Below, one piece after another: positions 7,403-15,305 of a DNA stretch of 33,216 nucleotides. The DNA lies in NCBI GenBank assembly GCA_003599485.1, contig QZKM01000036.1, positions 1-33,216 on the forward strand, in the 5' to 3' direction. The translations under genes and the position numbers were made by a program. Source of the DNA: Gammaproteobacteria bacterium (lineage in GTDB: Bacteria > Pseudomonadota > Gammaproteobacteria > SURF-13). The notes beneath the pieces are model-generated. The model was not told the DNA's origin, searched no databases, and saw only the letters and a list, made by a program, of their open reading frames with translations. Position 1 is the first letter of the stretch. Each line of letters opens with the position of its first letter.

Positions 7403-7738
7403 ATGAAGTCACGTTGGTTAATCGGCGCCGGCGCTGCCGCTCTGTTGTTCTCGGCTCAATCCCATGCTGCGCTGGATATGGAAGCGGGCAAGGCGCTCGG
7501 CAAGAAGAGCGGCTGCTTCGCCTGTCATCAGGTGGAAACCAAGCGCGTCGGCCCGTCCTGGAACGACGTCGCCGCCAAGTACAAGGGCAACGCGGACGCC
7601 AAGAAGGTGCTGGTGGAGTGGATCAAGAAAGGCGGCACGGGCCGCTGGCAGATGGGCGTGATGCCGGCCTACTCACCGCGCGTAGCGGACGCGGATATTG
7701 ATCAACTGGCGGACTTTATCATCTCGCTCGCGAAGTAA
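7403..7738 (+). CDS. Periplasmic class I cytochrome c (c551/c552-like)
   Basis: A 111-residue secreted monohaem electron carrier. The N-terminus MKSRWLIGAGAAALLFSAQSHA is a Sec signal peptide with likely cleavage after SHA (residue 22). The mature domain carries one haem site CFACH at about residues 38-42 and a distal methionine in GVMPAYSPRV at about 87-96, with the DADIDQLADFIISLAK C-terminal helix. This is the c551/c552 pattern, probably carrying electrons to a terminal oxidase or reductase; the partner cannot be read here. A strong ribosome binding site (AAGGAGAAG) precedes the ATG. It is closed by a strong terminator at 7768-7797 and appears to be its own transcription unit. Confidence 0.9.
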   Translation: MKSRWLIGAGAAALLFSAQSHAALDMEAGKALGKKSGCFACHQVETKRVGPSWNDVAAKYKGNADAKKVLVEWIKKGGTGRWQMGVMPAYSPRVADADIDQLADFIISLAK

Positions 7739-7767
7739 CAGCCCCTTTAAGGCTACAGCCGCACACC

Positions 7768-7797
7768 GAAGGCCAGCGCAAGCTGGCCTTCTTTTTT
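7768..7797 (+). terminator. Intrinsic terminator after cytochrome c
   Basis: A perfect 10-bp stem GAAGGCCAGC / GCTGGCCTTC around a GCAA tetraloop is followed by six T. It lies 29 nt after the cytochrome stop. Confidence 0.92.
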
Positions 7798-7833
7798 GCA
7801 CCCTTGCACCGGAACCCCCTGAACTAAAACCCC

Positions 7834-7862
7834 TTGACTCTAATAATGAGAATAATTATCAT
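7834..7862 (+). promoter_or_regulatory. Sigma-70 promoter overlapped by a Fur box, upstream of the iron transporter
   Basis: A -35 TTGACT (7834-7839) and a -10 TATCAT (7857-7862) are separated by exactly 17 nt. TGAGAATAATTATCA (7847-7861) matches the 7-1-7 Fur consensus TGATAATNATTATCA at all but one fixed position. It covers the spacer and most of the -10, so Fe-loaded Fur would block RNA polymerase. This predicts derepression of the downstream genes in iron shortage. Confidence 0.85.
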
Positions 7863-7895
7863 TAATATGTAGATTTTATAATGGAGCTTAAGGAC

Positions 7896-8894
7896 ATGAC
7901 CAAGAAATGGTGGCTGGCGGCCGTGCTGGGCCTGAGTTCGATCACACAGGCGCAGGCCGCGGAAGAGGTGGTGGTATATTCCGCGCGCATCGAGAACCTG
8001 ATTAAACCCTTGTTCGATGCTTACACCCGGGAGACCGGCGTCAAGATCACAACCGTCACCGGCAAGGAAGGCCCGTTGCTGGAGCGGCTCAAGGCAGAAG
8101 GCGCGAAGACCCCGGCGGATATCCTGCTTACCGTGGACGCGGGCAATCTGTGGCAGGCCGCCCAACTGGGCCTGCTTGCCAAGGTGGATTCCAAAATTTT
8201 GAACGGCAATATCCCCGCCCACCTGCGCGACCCGGACGGCCAGTGGTACGGGCTTTCGGTGCGCGCGCGCAGCATCATTTACAATACCCGGAAAGTGCAA
8301 CCGGGCGAGCTTTCCACCTATGAAGACCTGGGCAACGCGAAATGGAACAAGCGCCTGTGCCTGCGCAGTTCCAAAAAGGTGTACAACCAGTCGCTGGTGG
8401 CGATGATGATTGCGCGCCACGGCGCGGAGAAAACCGCGGCGATCATCCAATCGTGGGTCGCCAATCTCGCCGCGCCTCCGTTCTCAGATGACGATTCCGT
8501 GATTAAGGCCACGGCGGCGGGACAGTGCGACGTGGGTATCGTGAACAGCTATTATCTGGGCCGCCTCCAGAAGGAGCAGCCCGATCTGCCGGTGGCGATC
8601 TTCTGGCCCAACCAGCAGGACGGCGGCGTGCACGTGAATGTCTCCGGTGCGGGCGTGACGCGTTACGCCAAGCACCCCGGCGCGGCGCTGAAGCTTTTGG
8701 AGTGGCTATCCTCGGACAAGGCCCAAAAGCTGTTTGCCGGCGCCAACCTGGAATTCCCGGCCAACCCCAGGGCGCCCACCGACCCGCTGGTGGCCGCCTG
8801 GGGCGCATTCAAGCAGGACAACATCAACGTCTCCGAAGCCGGCAAACGTCAGGCCGAGGCCGTGATGTTGATGGATCGCGCGGGTTACAAGTAA
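7896..8894 (+). CDS. fbpA: Iron(III) ABC transporter, periplasmic substrate-binding protein (FbpA/FutA/IdiA type)
   Basis: A 332-residue periplasmic ferric-iron-binding protein that delivers Fe3+ to an inner-membrane ABC permease. [21 protein letters not shown] is the signal peptide. The mature protein starts [19 protein letters not shown], the usual opening of the FbpA/FutA family, and carries [16 protein letters not shown]. The SYY tyrosine pair in NSYYLGRLQ at about residues 215-222 corresponds to the family's iron-coordinating tyrosines. The frame extends to ATG 7881, but ATG 7896 has GGAG 9 nt upstream and gives the better signal peptide. The Fur-overlapped promoter directly upstream independently supports the iron role. 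The permease gene follows after 6 nt. Confidence 0.9.
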   Translation: MTKKWWLAAVLGLSSITQAQAAEEVVVYSARIENLIKPLFDAYTRETGVKITTVTGKEGPLLERLKAEGAKTPADILLTVDAGNLWQAAQLGLLAKVDSKILNGNIPAHLRDPDGQWYGLSVRARSIIYNTRKVQPGELSTYEDLGNAKWNKRLCLRSSKKVYNQSLVAMMIARHGAEKTAAIIQSWVANLAAPPFSDDDSVIKATAAGQCDVGIVNSYYLGRLQKEQPDLPVAIFWPNQQDGGVHVNVSGAGVTRYAKHPGAALKLLEWLSSDKAQKLFAGANLEFPANPRAPTDPLVAAWGAFKQDNINVSEAGKRQAEAVMLMDRAGYK

Positions 8895-8900
8895 TTCCCG

Positions 8901-10553
8901 GTGGACGCCTTGGCTCAGGCTGAAGGCGGCGCGCTGCGCATCGCAGGCGCTTCCTTTACCGGGCTATGGCGTTGGGCCGCCTGGCTCATCGTAGTCCTGG
9001 CCGGCGCGCATATCCTGCTGCCGTTTGCCGCCTGGCTTGATCCGCAACCAGAGATATGGCGCCACCTCGCTGATACCGTACTCGGCGAACTGCTGCAGAA
9101 CACCCTGATACTCAGCCTCGGCGTAGGGCTGGGCGTGACGATTATAGGCGTGGGACTCGCCTGGCTCACCGCCATGTGCGAGTTTCCGGGCAGGCGCGTG
9201 TTTGACTGGGCGCTGATGCTGCCGCTCGCGCTGCCCGCCTATGTGCTGGCCTTCGTCGCCATTGGCCTGCTGGATTTCAGCGGGCCGCTGCAAACCTCGC
9301 TGCGCTCTGTGTTCGGCGATGACCTGCGCCTGCCGCCGATACGCTCCGCAGGCGGCGCGATCGCGGTCCTGGCGCTGGCGCTTTATCCTTACGTGTACCT
9401 GCTGGCGCGCGCGGCGTTTCTCACCCAGGGGCGGAGTCTCATGGAGAGCGCGCGCATGCTGGGCTTGAGTCCGTGGCAGGCGTTTGCGCGCGTGGCGCTG
9501 CCCACCGCGCGCCCGGCCATCGCCGCGGGCCTGGCGCTCGCGCTCATGGAAACGCTGGCCGACTTCGGCGCGGTGTATATTTTCAACTTCGACACCTTCA
9601 CCACCGCGATCTACAAAACCTGGTTCGGGTTGTTCAATCTCAGCGCGGCCGCGCAGCTTGCTTCACTGTTATTGTTGCTGGTGGGGCTGGCCTTGTTCGC
9701 TGAGCAAAGAAGCCGCGGGCGGGCGCGTTTTTATTCCGGCGGCAAACCCGCCGCGCTGCGGCGTTACCCGTTGCGTGGCGCGCGCGCCTATGCCGCCACC
9801 GGCGCGGCATTGCTGGTGTTGTCCCTGGCCTTCGTGATCCCGCTCGCCCAGCTGGTGATGTGGTCCATGCAAACGATGCGGGGGGACATCAATCCGGCTT
9901 ATCTGGACTATGTGACGCACACCGTGCTGCTCAGCGCCTCTGCCGCGCTGCTCATCGTATCCGTCGCGCTGCTGTTTGGTTTCGTGCACAGACGCTGGCC
10001 CGGCGCCTTGAGCCGCGCCGCAGTGCGCTTCGCCACCCTGGGGTACGCCCTGCCCGGCACGGTGCTGGCGGTGAGCATCATGCTCACTTTCACCGCGCTG
10101 CAAAACCATCTCGACGGCCTCGCGCAAGCCTGGTTGGGCCAGGGCACGGGCTTTTTGCTGAGCAGTTCCGTGGCGGCGCTGCTGTTCGCCTATCTGGTGC
10201 GCTTTCTGGCCGTGGGTCACGGCCCGGTAGAGGGCGCGCTCACGCGCATCACGCCTGCAATGGAGATGGCCGCGCAAAGCCTGGGCGCGACGGCGCGCGA
10301 AACGCTGTGGCGTATTTATCTGCCGCTGCTGCGGCCCGGCCTGCTCGCCGCGGCGCTGCTGGTGTTTGTCGAGGTGATGAAGGAGATGCCCGCGACGTTA
10401 CTGTTGCGTCCCTTCGGCTGGGACACGCTCGCGGTCAATATCTTTGAACTGACCTCCGAAGGCGAATGGGCGCACGCCGCCCTGCCCGCCTTGACGCTGG
10501 TGCTGGCGGGTCTGTTCCCGGTCATGCTGCTGATGAGACAGAGCCGGGTCTAA
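8901..10553 (+). CDS. fbpB: Iron(III) ABC transporter permease, two fused permease domains (FbpB/FutB type)
   Basis: A 550-residue inner-membrane protein with two tandem BinB-type permease halves. Each half ends in an EAA loop that docks the ATPase: [20 protein letters not shown] near residue 180 and [20 protein letters not shown] near 455. Roughly 12 hydrophobic helices are visible, the first at [21 protein letters not shown]. This fused layout is standard for FbpB/FutB/HitB. The start is GTG 8901, 6 nt after the fbpA stop, so the two genes are one unit. No ATPase gene (fbpC) follows. The TAA stop overlaps the stop of the converging terC gene. Confidence 0.9.
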   Translation: MDALAQAEGGALRIAGASFTGLWRWAAWLIVVLAGAHILLPFAAWLDPQPEIWRHLADTVLGELLQNTLILSLGVGLGVTIIGVGLAWLTAMCEFPGRRVFDWALMLPLALPAYVLAFVAIGLLDFSGPLQTSLRSVFGDDLRLPPIRSAGGAIAVLALALYPYVYLLARAAFLTQGRSLMESARMLGLSPWQAFARVALPTARPAIAAGLALALMETLADFGAVYIFNFDTFTTAIYKTWFGLFNLSAAAQLASLLLLLVGLALFAEQRSRGRARFYSGGKPAALRRYPLRGARAYAATGAALLVLSLAFVIPLAQLVMWSMQTMRGDINPAYLDYVTHTVLLSASAALLIVSVALLFGFVHRRWPGALSRAAVRFATLGYALPGTVLAVSIMLTFTALQNHLDGLAQAWLGQGTGFLLSSSVAALLFAYLVRFLAVGHGPVEGALTRITPAMEMAAQSLGATARETLWRIYLPLLRPGLLAAALLVFVEVMKEMPATLLLRPFGWDTLAVNIFELTSEGEWAHAALPALTLVLAGLFPVMLLMRQSRV

Positions 10554-11512
10554 GCAGGTTTGCCGGGGCGGGTCTTGATGATGCTCAAGATCACCGAAAT
10601 GGCGAGGATCAGCGCCACCACCGCAAGCGCGGCGAGCACCGGAATCTTGAAGAAGTCCACAATCAGCATCTTGACGCCGATAAAGGCCAGCACCAGCGCC
10701 AGTCCGTATTTAAGGAGATGAAAGCGCGGGGCAATATCGGCCAGCAGGAAATACATGGCGCGCAGGCCCAAAATGGCGAAGATATTCGAGGTGAACACGA
10801 TGAATGGGTCATGGGTAATGGCGAAGATGGCGGGTATGCTGTCCACCGCGAAGATAAGGTCAGATACTTCAATCAACACCAGCACCAGAAACAAGGGGGT
10901 CGCGTAGCGTATCCCATCCTTCCATACAAAAAACCTTTCCCCATGATATTCCCGGGTAATCTTCAAATGTCCGCGCATCCAGCGCAGGATGGGGTTTTTA
11001 TCGAGGTCCGGCTCGTGTCCGGCGAAGATCAGCATCTTGACGCCGGTGATGAGCAGAAACAGTCCGAAGAAATAGAGTATCCAGTGGAACTTGGCGATCA
11101 GCCAGACGCCGAGCAGTATCATCACGGCGCGCATCACGATTGCGCCCAGCACGCCGTACAGCAGCACCCGCCGCTGGTATTCCGCAGGCACCGCGAAATA
11201 ACTGAACAACATCAGAAATACGAAGATGTTATCCACCGCCAGGGACTTCTCGATGAGATAACCGGTGAAGAACTCCAGCGCCTTTTGATTGGCCAGTTCG
11301 CGCCCGAAATTGCCGTCGAGATACCACCATAGTGCCGCGTTAAACAGCAAGGCCATGGTCACCCACACCAGCGACCAGACCGCGGCCTCCCGCGCGGAAA
11401 CCTTGTGCGCGCCTTTGCGTCCCAGCAAAAACATGTCCACCGCCAGCATCACGATGACGAGCAGAATAAAGCCCGTCCACATCCACCAAGTCCCCACGCT
11501 CTCCAGCATCAT
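10550..11512 (-). CDS. TerC family integral membrane protein
   Basis: A 320-residue multi-pass inner-membrane protein of the TerC/Alx family. Alx and MntX-type members have been linked to Mn2+ export, and TerC to tellurite resistance. The two acidic family motifs are present: [12 protein letters not shown] at about residues 88-99 and [18 protein letters not shown] at about 212-229. About eight to nine hydrophobic helices are visible. The start ATG overlaps the purK stop by 4 nt (ATGA), so it is translated from the purine-gene message. It converges on fbpB. A metal-export role next to an iron importer is attractive, but the ion is inferred. Confidence 0.88.
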   Translation of the reverse strand: MMLESVGTWWMWTGFILLVIVMLAVDMFLLGRKGAHKVSAREAAVWSLVWVTMALLFNAALWWYLDGNFGRELANQKALEFFTGYLIEKSLAVDNIFVFLMLFSYFAVPAEYQRRVLLYGVLGAIVMRAVMILLGVWLIAKFHWILYFFGLFLLITGVKMLIFAGHEPDLDKNPILRWMRGHLKITREYHGERFFVWKDGIRYATPLFLVLVLIEVSDLIFAVDSIPAIFAITHDPFIVFTSNIFAILGLRAMYFLLADIAPRFHLLKYGLALVLAFIGVKMLIVDFFKIPVLAALAVVALILAISVILSIIKTRPGKPA

Positions 11513-12657
11513 GCGTCCGCCTTTATAGTCTTGCTGCGCTCCAGCAACCGCGCCTTGATTTCCAATGCCGCAGCCAGGGCTTGCTCGACTGATTCATCGA
11601 GACAGGTAAAGTGCCCCATCTTGCGCCCTGCGCGGGGTCCGCTTTTCCCGTAGAGATGGAGTTTCACTTGCGGGTGTTGCAGCACCTCTTCCCAGCGCGG
11701 CTCGCCCTCTGCCCACAGATCGCCGAGCAGATTGACCATCACCGCGGGAGACAGGAGGCGCGCGCCGCCCAGCGGCAAGCCGCACAGCGCGCGCACCTGC
11801 TGTTCAAACTGGCTGGTCACGCAGGCATCGAGCGTGTAGTGCCCGCTGTTGTGCGGGCGCGGGGCGATTTCGTTGACGACGAGTTTGCCGCCGGCCAGCA
11901 GGAAAAACTCCACGGCCAGCACGCCGCAGTAGTCGAGGCGCCGGGCGAGCTGCGCCGCCATCTCCGTCGCCCGGTTGGCGAGTGATGCGCTGATGCGCGC
12001 GGGCACAATGCTGACGTTCAGTATGCCGTTCCGGTGCTGATTTTCGGCCACCGGAAAACACGCCGTCGCGCCATCCGCCCCGCGCGCGAGAATCACCGAA
12101 ATTTCCTGTTGCAGCGCCAGGCGTTGCTCCAGTACGCAGGGCTCCTGATTAAACTCGTTGAAGGCGGCGACGGCCTCTTGCCGGCTGTCCACCTGCGCCT
12201 GGCCTTTGCCGTCATAGCCCAGACGGCTGCGCTTGAGCAGGGCGGGAAAGGGAAAGGGGATGGTAGTTAGCTGCGCTTCATCGCGCAGCGCAATAAATGG
12301 CGCGACAGGAAAACCCTCCTGCTGCAGAAAGGTTTTTTCCGCGCTGCGATCCTGGGCGATGGCCACCGCGCGCGCGGCGGGGCGCACGACGCAACGCGTG
12401 GCGAGAAACTCCAGACTTTGCGCGGGGACGTTTTCAAACTCGACCGTGACCGCGGCGCAGGTTTTGCCGAGATCATTCAGCGCGCCCGGGTCATCGTAGT
12501 TTGCGCACAAGTGACGGTCGGCAAGGCGCGCGGCGGGACAGTGCGGGTCGGGGTCCAGCACGGTAACGCGATAGCCCATGGCGCGCGCGGCCACGGTAAA
12601 CAGGCTCCCAAGCTGTCCGCCGCCCAGGACGCCTAAGGCGCCACCCGGTAATATCAT
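11509..12657 (-). CDS. purK: N5-carboxyaminoimidazole ribonucleotide synthase PurK
   Basis: PurK uses ATP and bicarbonate to convert AIR to N5-CAIR in de novo purine synthesis; PurE then makes CAIR. The 382-residue ATP-grasp protein opens with [13 protein letters not shown] (nucleotide-binding glycine loop). It carries [22 protein letters not shown] in the ATP-grasp region, [27 protein letters not shown], and LHLYGK near the end. All are hallmark PurK segments. The start ATG overlaps the purE stop by 4 nt, and the stop overlaps the terC start by 4 nt. This gene order fits a single translationally coupled message. Confidence 0.96.
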   Translation of the reverse strand: MILPGGALGVLGGGQLGSLFTVAARAMGYRVTVLDPDPHCPAARLADRHLCANYDDPGALNDLGKTCAAVTVEFENVPAQSLEFLATRCVVRPAARAVAIAQDRSAEKTFLQQEGFPVAPFIALRDEAQLTTIPFPFPALLKRSRLGYDGKGQAQVDSRQEAVAAFNEFNQEPCVLEQRLALQQEISVILARGADGATACFPVAENQHRNGILNVSIVPARISASLANRATEMAAQLARRLDYCGVLAVEFFLLAGGKLVVNEIAPRPHNSGHYTLDACVTSQFEQQVRALCGLPLGGARLLSPAVMVNLLGDLWAEGEPRWEEVLQHPQVKLHLYGKSGPRAGRKMGHFTCLDESVEQALAAALEIKARLLERSKTIKADA

Positions 12658-13169
12658 GCGCGCGGCGGGAGCATCATGGCGAGCACGGCCTGCTCTTGCG
12701 TTTTGCGAAACGCGCGCAGTTTCGCGGCCAGCGCGGAGTCGTTGCGCGCCAGGAGAGCCACTGCGAACAGCGCCGCGTTCACCGCGCCCGCCTCGCCGAT
12801 GGCGAAGGTCGCCACCGGCACGCCTTTCGGCATTTGCACCATGGACAAAAACGAATCCACGCCCTGCAAGTGTTTGGACGGCACCGGCACGCCCAGCACC
12901 GGCACAACGGTTTTGGCGGCCAGCATGCCGGGCAGGTGCGCCGCGCCCCCCGCGCCGGCGATGATGCAGGTGAGGCCGCGGCCTTCGGCGGACCCGGCGT
13001 AGTCATACAGCAAATCCGGCGTGCGATGCGCGGAGACGACCTTTTTCTCGTAGGCGACGCCAAACTCTTCCAGCGTGGCTGCGGCGTGACGCATGGTTTC
13101 CCAGTCGCTGTCGCTGCCCATGACCACGCCGATCCGCGGCGTTTGCACCGTATCGCCTTTATTCACCAT
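12654..13169 (-). CDS. purE: N5-carboxyaminoimidazole ribonucleotide mutase PurE
   Basis: PurE (class I) interconverts N5-CAIR and CAIR. The 171-residue product has the conserved opening [15 protein letters not shown] and then [11 protein letters not shown] with the catalytic-site His. [37 protein letters not shown], and [14 protein letters not shown] follow. The preferred start is ATG 13169 ([14 protein letters not shown]), which overlaps the end of psiE by 11 nt. No clear Shine-Dalgarno is seen, consistent with coupling to psiE translation. A longer frame to 13211 exists but would add a non-conserved leader. PurK directly follows, as in E. coli. Confidence 0.95.
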   Translation of the reverse strand: MVNKGDTVQTPRIGVVMGSDSDWETMRHAAATLEEFGVAYEKKVVSAHRTPDLLYDYAGSAEGRGLTCIIAGAGGAAHLPGMLAAKTVVPVLGVPVPSKHLQGVDSFLSMVQMPKGVPVATFAIGEAGAVNAALFAVALLARNDSALAAKLRAFRKTQEQAVLAMMLPPRA

Positions 13170-13557
13170 AAGGCATGCGTATATGGCCGTAGCGGATGGC
13201 GAGCACGGCAAGGGCCAGCACCAAGATGGCCAGCGCGAGCGCCACGATCTCCCAGCCGCTCATGTCCTTCATGCCCATGATGATGAAGCGGGCGATCGCC
13301 ACCATGGCGATGTAGACAGGATAACGCACCGGCAGCTTGCCGCTGGTGAAATACAGGCCCACCATGGTAAGGATTTCCAGATAGATGAACAGCAGCAGGA
13401 TGTCCTGCAGCAGCACCTCGCCGCGCTCCACCATGAGCAGGGTTTCCTGCCCGATGGCGACGATCGTGGCAATGGAGATCAGCAGCAGGCCTGCCCACTC
13501 CACCCCGTACAGAACACGCATCACGCGGCTATCGGGGGGCTGCGCTGCGCGTCTCAT
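13159..13557 (-). CDS. psiE: PsiE family membrane protein
   Basis: A 132-residue inner-membrane protein of the phosphate-starvation-inducible PsiE family, whose biochemical function is not established. Four hydrophobic segments are visible: [50 protein letters not shown], and [19 protein letters not shown] strong GGAGG lies 6 nt before the ATG. Its stop lies inside purE, making it the first gene of a four-gene compressed cluster (psiE, purE, purK, terC). No Pho box was recognised upstream. Confidence 0.8.
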   Translation of the reverse strand: MRRAAQPPDSRVMRVLYGVEWAGLLLISIATIVAIGQETLLMVERGEVLLQDILLLFIYLEILTMVGLYFTSGKLPVRYPVYIAMVAIARFIIMGMKDMSGWEIVALALAILVLALAVLAIRYGHIRMPYGE

Positions 13558-13570
13558 GAGAAAACCTCCG

Positions 13571-13587
13571 TAGAATAATCTATTCTA
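13571..13587. promoter_or_regulatory. Perfect palindrome before psiE-purEK-terC
   Basis: TAGAATA-ATC-TATTCTA is a perfect 7-bp inverted repeat with a 3-nt spacer, 14 nt upstream of the psiE ATG and abutting the GGAGG. It may be an operator or an mRNA hairpin near the ribosome binding site. It does not match the PurR consensus I know (ACGCAAACGTTTGCGT). Confidence 0.45.
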
Positions 13588-13669
13588 GCGCAAGCGGGCG
13601 CTTTTGTGCGGTGACTTGTGATGATTGCCCCTACCCACGCACGGGCAAGAAGCGCTTTCTTCCCTCATC

Positions 13670-15076
13670 TCAGGCGGCCCGCCGGGTGGTCAATAACAAC
13701 CAGGCGTAGCCCAGGACGCCCGCCACCAGCGAGGCGCACAAAATCCCCAGCTTGGCCATCAACAGTTGTTCGGCGTGCCCCGCAAAGGCCAGCTCGGCGA
13801 TGAACAATGACATGGTAAAGCCGATCCCCCCCAACAGACTCACCCCGGCGATGTGGCGGAATTCCGTGTGTTCCGGCAGTTGCCCGATATTCAGCTTGAG
13901 GGCCAACCAGCAACTGCCGGAGATGCCGAGAAACTTGCCGAGAACCAGGCCGATCGTTACACCGAGGGTCACGGGATGATGCAAAGCCGCCCAGACCGTA
14001 TCAAACGCAATGGGCACACCGGCATTGGTCAATGCAAAGATCGGGATCACCAATAACGCCACCGGCAGATGATAGAGGTGCTCCAGGCGTTGCAGCGGCG
14101 TGTCCACCAGTTCGATGTTGCGCTCCAGTGTGCGCAGGACAATCCGCTGCGCCTCATTGGTGCGTATATCCATGTCTGGCCGCTGACTGGCGTCAAAACG
14201 CTCCATCAGTTCCCGCATGTGGCGGCTGAATTGCAACGTATCGTATTTAAATCGCGCCGGCACGGTGAAGGCCCCCAACACACCGGCGATGGAAGCGTGC
14301 ACGCCCGATTTCAGCAACATCAGCCAGAGCAACAAGGCGATGATAAAGTACGGCACGGGATGGCGGATCCCGCCCAGGTTGAAGACGATCAGAACAACCA
14401 GCAGCGCCAATGCCGAGGCCAGATAGCCAAGGGCGATCTGCTCGGTATAAAACAATGCGATGATCAACACCGCGCCCAAATCATCTGCGATCGCCAGCGC
14501 CACCAGAAACATCACCAGCGAGCGGGGGATGCGGCTGCCGAGCAACACCAACACCCCTATGGCAAAGGCGATGTCGGTGGCCATGGGGATGCCCCAGCCG
14601 CGCGCCGCGCTGCCTTCCGGATTCATCCAGTAATACAGCAGTGCCGGAACTATCATCCCGCCCAGCGCCGCCACGATGGGCAAAGCAGCCTTGCGGAAAC
14701 TGGACAGCTCCCCGACCAGGATGGCGCGCTTGATTTCGAGCCCTACCACGAAAAAAAACAGCGCCATCAGGCCTTCGTTGACCCAGTGATGCAGGCTTTT
14801 TTCCAGCACGAAATCACCGGCCGTCAGGGCGATCGGCATACTGACGATCTGGTGATAAATACCCGCCAGAGGTGAATTGGCTATCAACAAGGCGATCACC
14901 AGGCAGACCATCAAAATGACGCCGGACGTGGTCTGGTTCTTGATGAACTCCTCGAAAGGAGTGATGACTTTCCTGAAAGGACGCTCCCAAGGCGCGTGGT
15001 GCACGCCCGGACGGGTTTCGTCCGCCTGATTTCCTTGAACCGTCTTGTCCTCCGGTTTGTCGTGCATTTCTACCAT
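13670..15076 (-). CDS. nhaA: Na+/H+ antiporter NhaA
   Basis: NhaA exchanges external H+ for internal Na+ at the inner membrane, giving sodium and alkaline-pH tolerance. The 468-residue form has the family segments ALFFFVVGLEIKR at about 105-117, MATDIAFAIGVL at about 165-176, and ALAIADDLGAVLIIALFYT at about 193-211. The last contains the paired aspartates (about 198-199) that bind the ion. The end has GGIGFTMSLFIAELAF. The protein is longer than E. coli NhaA (388). The extra length is a charged N-terminal tail (residues 1-35) and a central loop (about 285-340, ERFDASQRPDMDI...). ATG 15076 is the preferred start, though ATG 15067 or the upstream frame to 15121 cannot be excluded. It is the last gene of an ion-transport series. 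Confidence 0.93.
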   Translation of the reverse strand: MVEMHDKPEDKTVQGNQADETRPGVHHAPWERPFRKVITPFEEFIKNQTTSGVILMVCLVIALLIANSPLAGIYHQIVSMPIALTAGDFVLEKSLHHWVNEGLMALFFFVVGLEIKRAILVGELSSFRKAALPIVAALGGMIVPALLYYWMNPEGSAARGWGIPMATDIAFAIGVLVLLGSRIPRSLVMFLVALAIADDLGAVLIIALFYTEQIALGYLASALALLVVLIVFNLGGIRHPVPYFIIALLLWLMLLKSGVHASIAGVLGAFTVPARFKYDTLQFSRHMRELMERFDASQRPDMDIRTNEAQRIVLRTLERNIELVDTPLQRLEHLYHLPVALLVIPIFALTNAGVPIAFDTVWAALHHPVTLGVTIGLVLGKFLGISGSCWLALKLNIGQLPEHTEFRHIAGVSLLGGIGFTMSLFIAELAFAGHAEQLLMAKLGILCASLVAGVLGYAWLLLTTRRAA

Positions 15077-15305
15077 GATGGGGTGTTTGAACTGTACCCG
15101 GTCACGCCTTGATCTCCGCACGCGGCGCCGGAGTCACGGCGAACCCGCCTTGTTCTTCCCGCCGGCGGAAAATATGCGGGTGTTCACCGGCCAGACGCGC
15201 CATTATCTTTGGATTGTGACGGGTGTTCATAAGAGCCTGGACTTTCCAATGATTATAATATACCTGATTCGGCGCGGTTGCGGCATCAAGCCCTGCGCTC
15301 CACCG

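Noticed and set aside
15122-15305. nhaA promoter or small gene in the gap
   Set aside because: A TATAAT hexamer is visible on the minus strand near 15255, but no -35 at a usable spacing. No open frame with a family pattern is seen.
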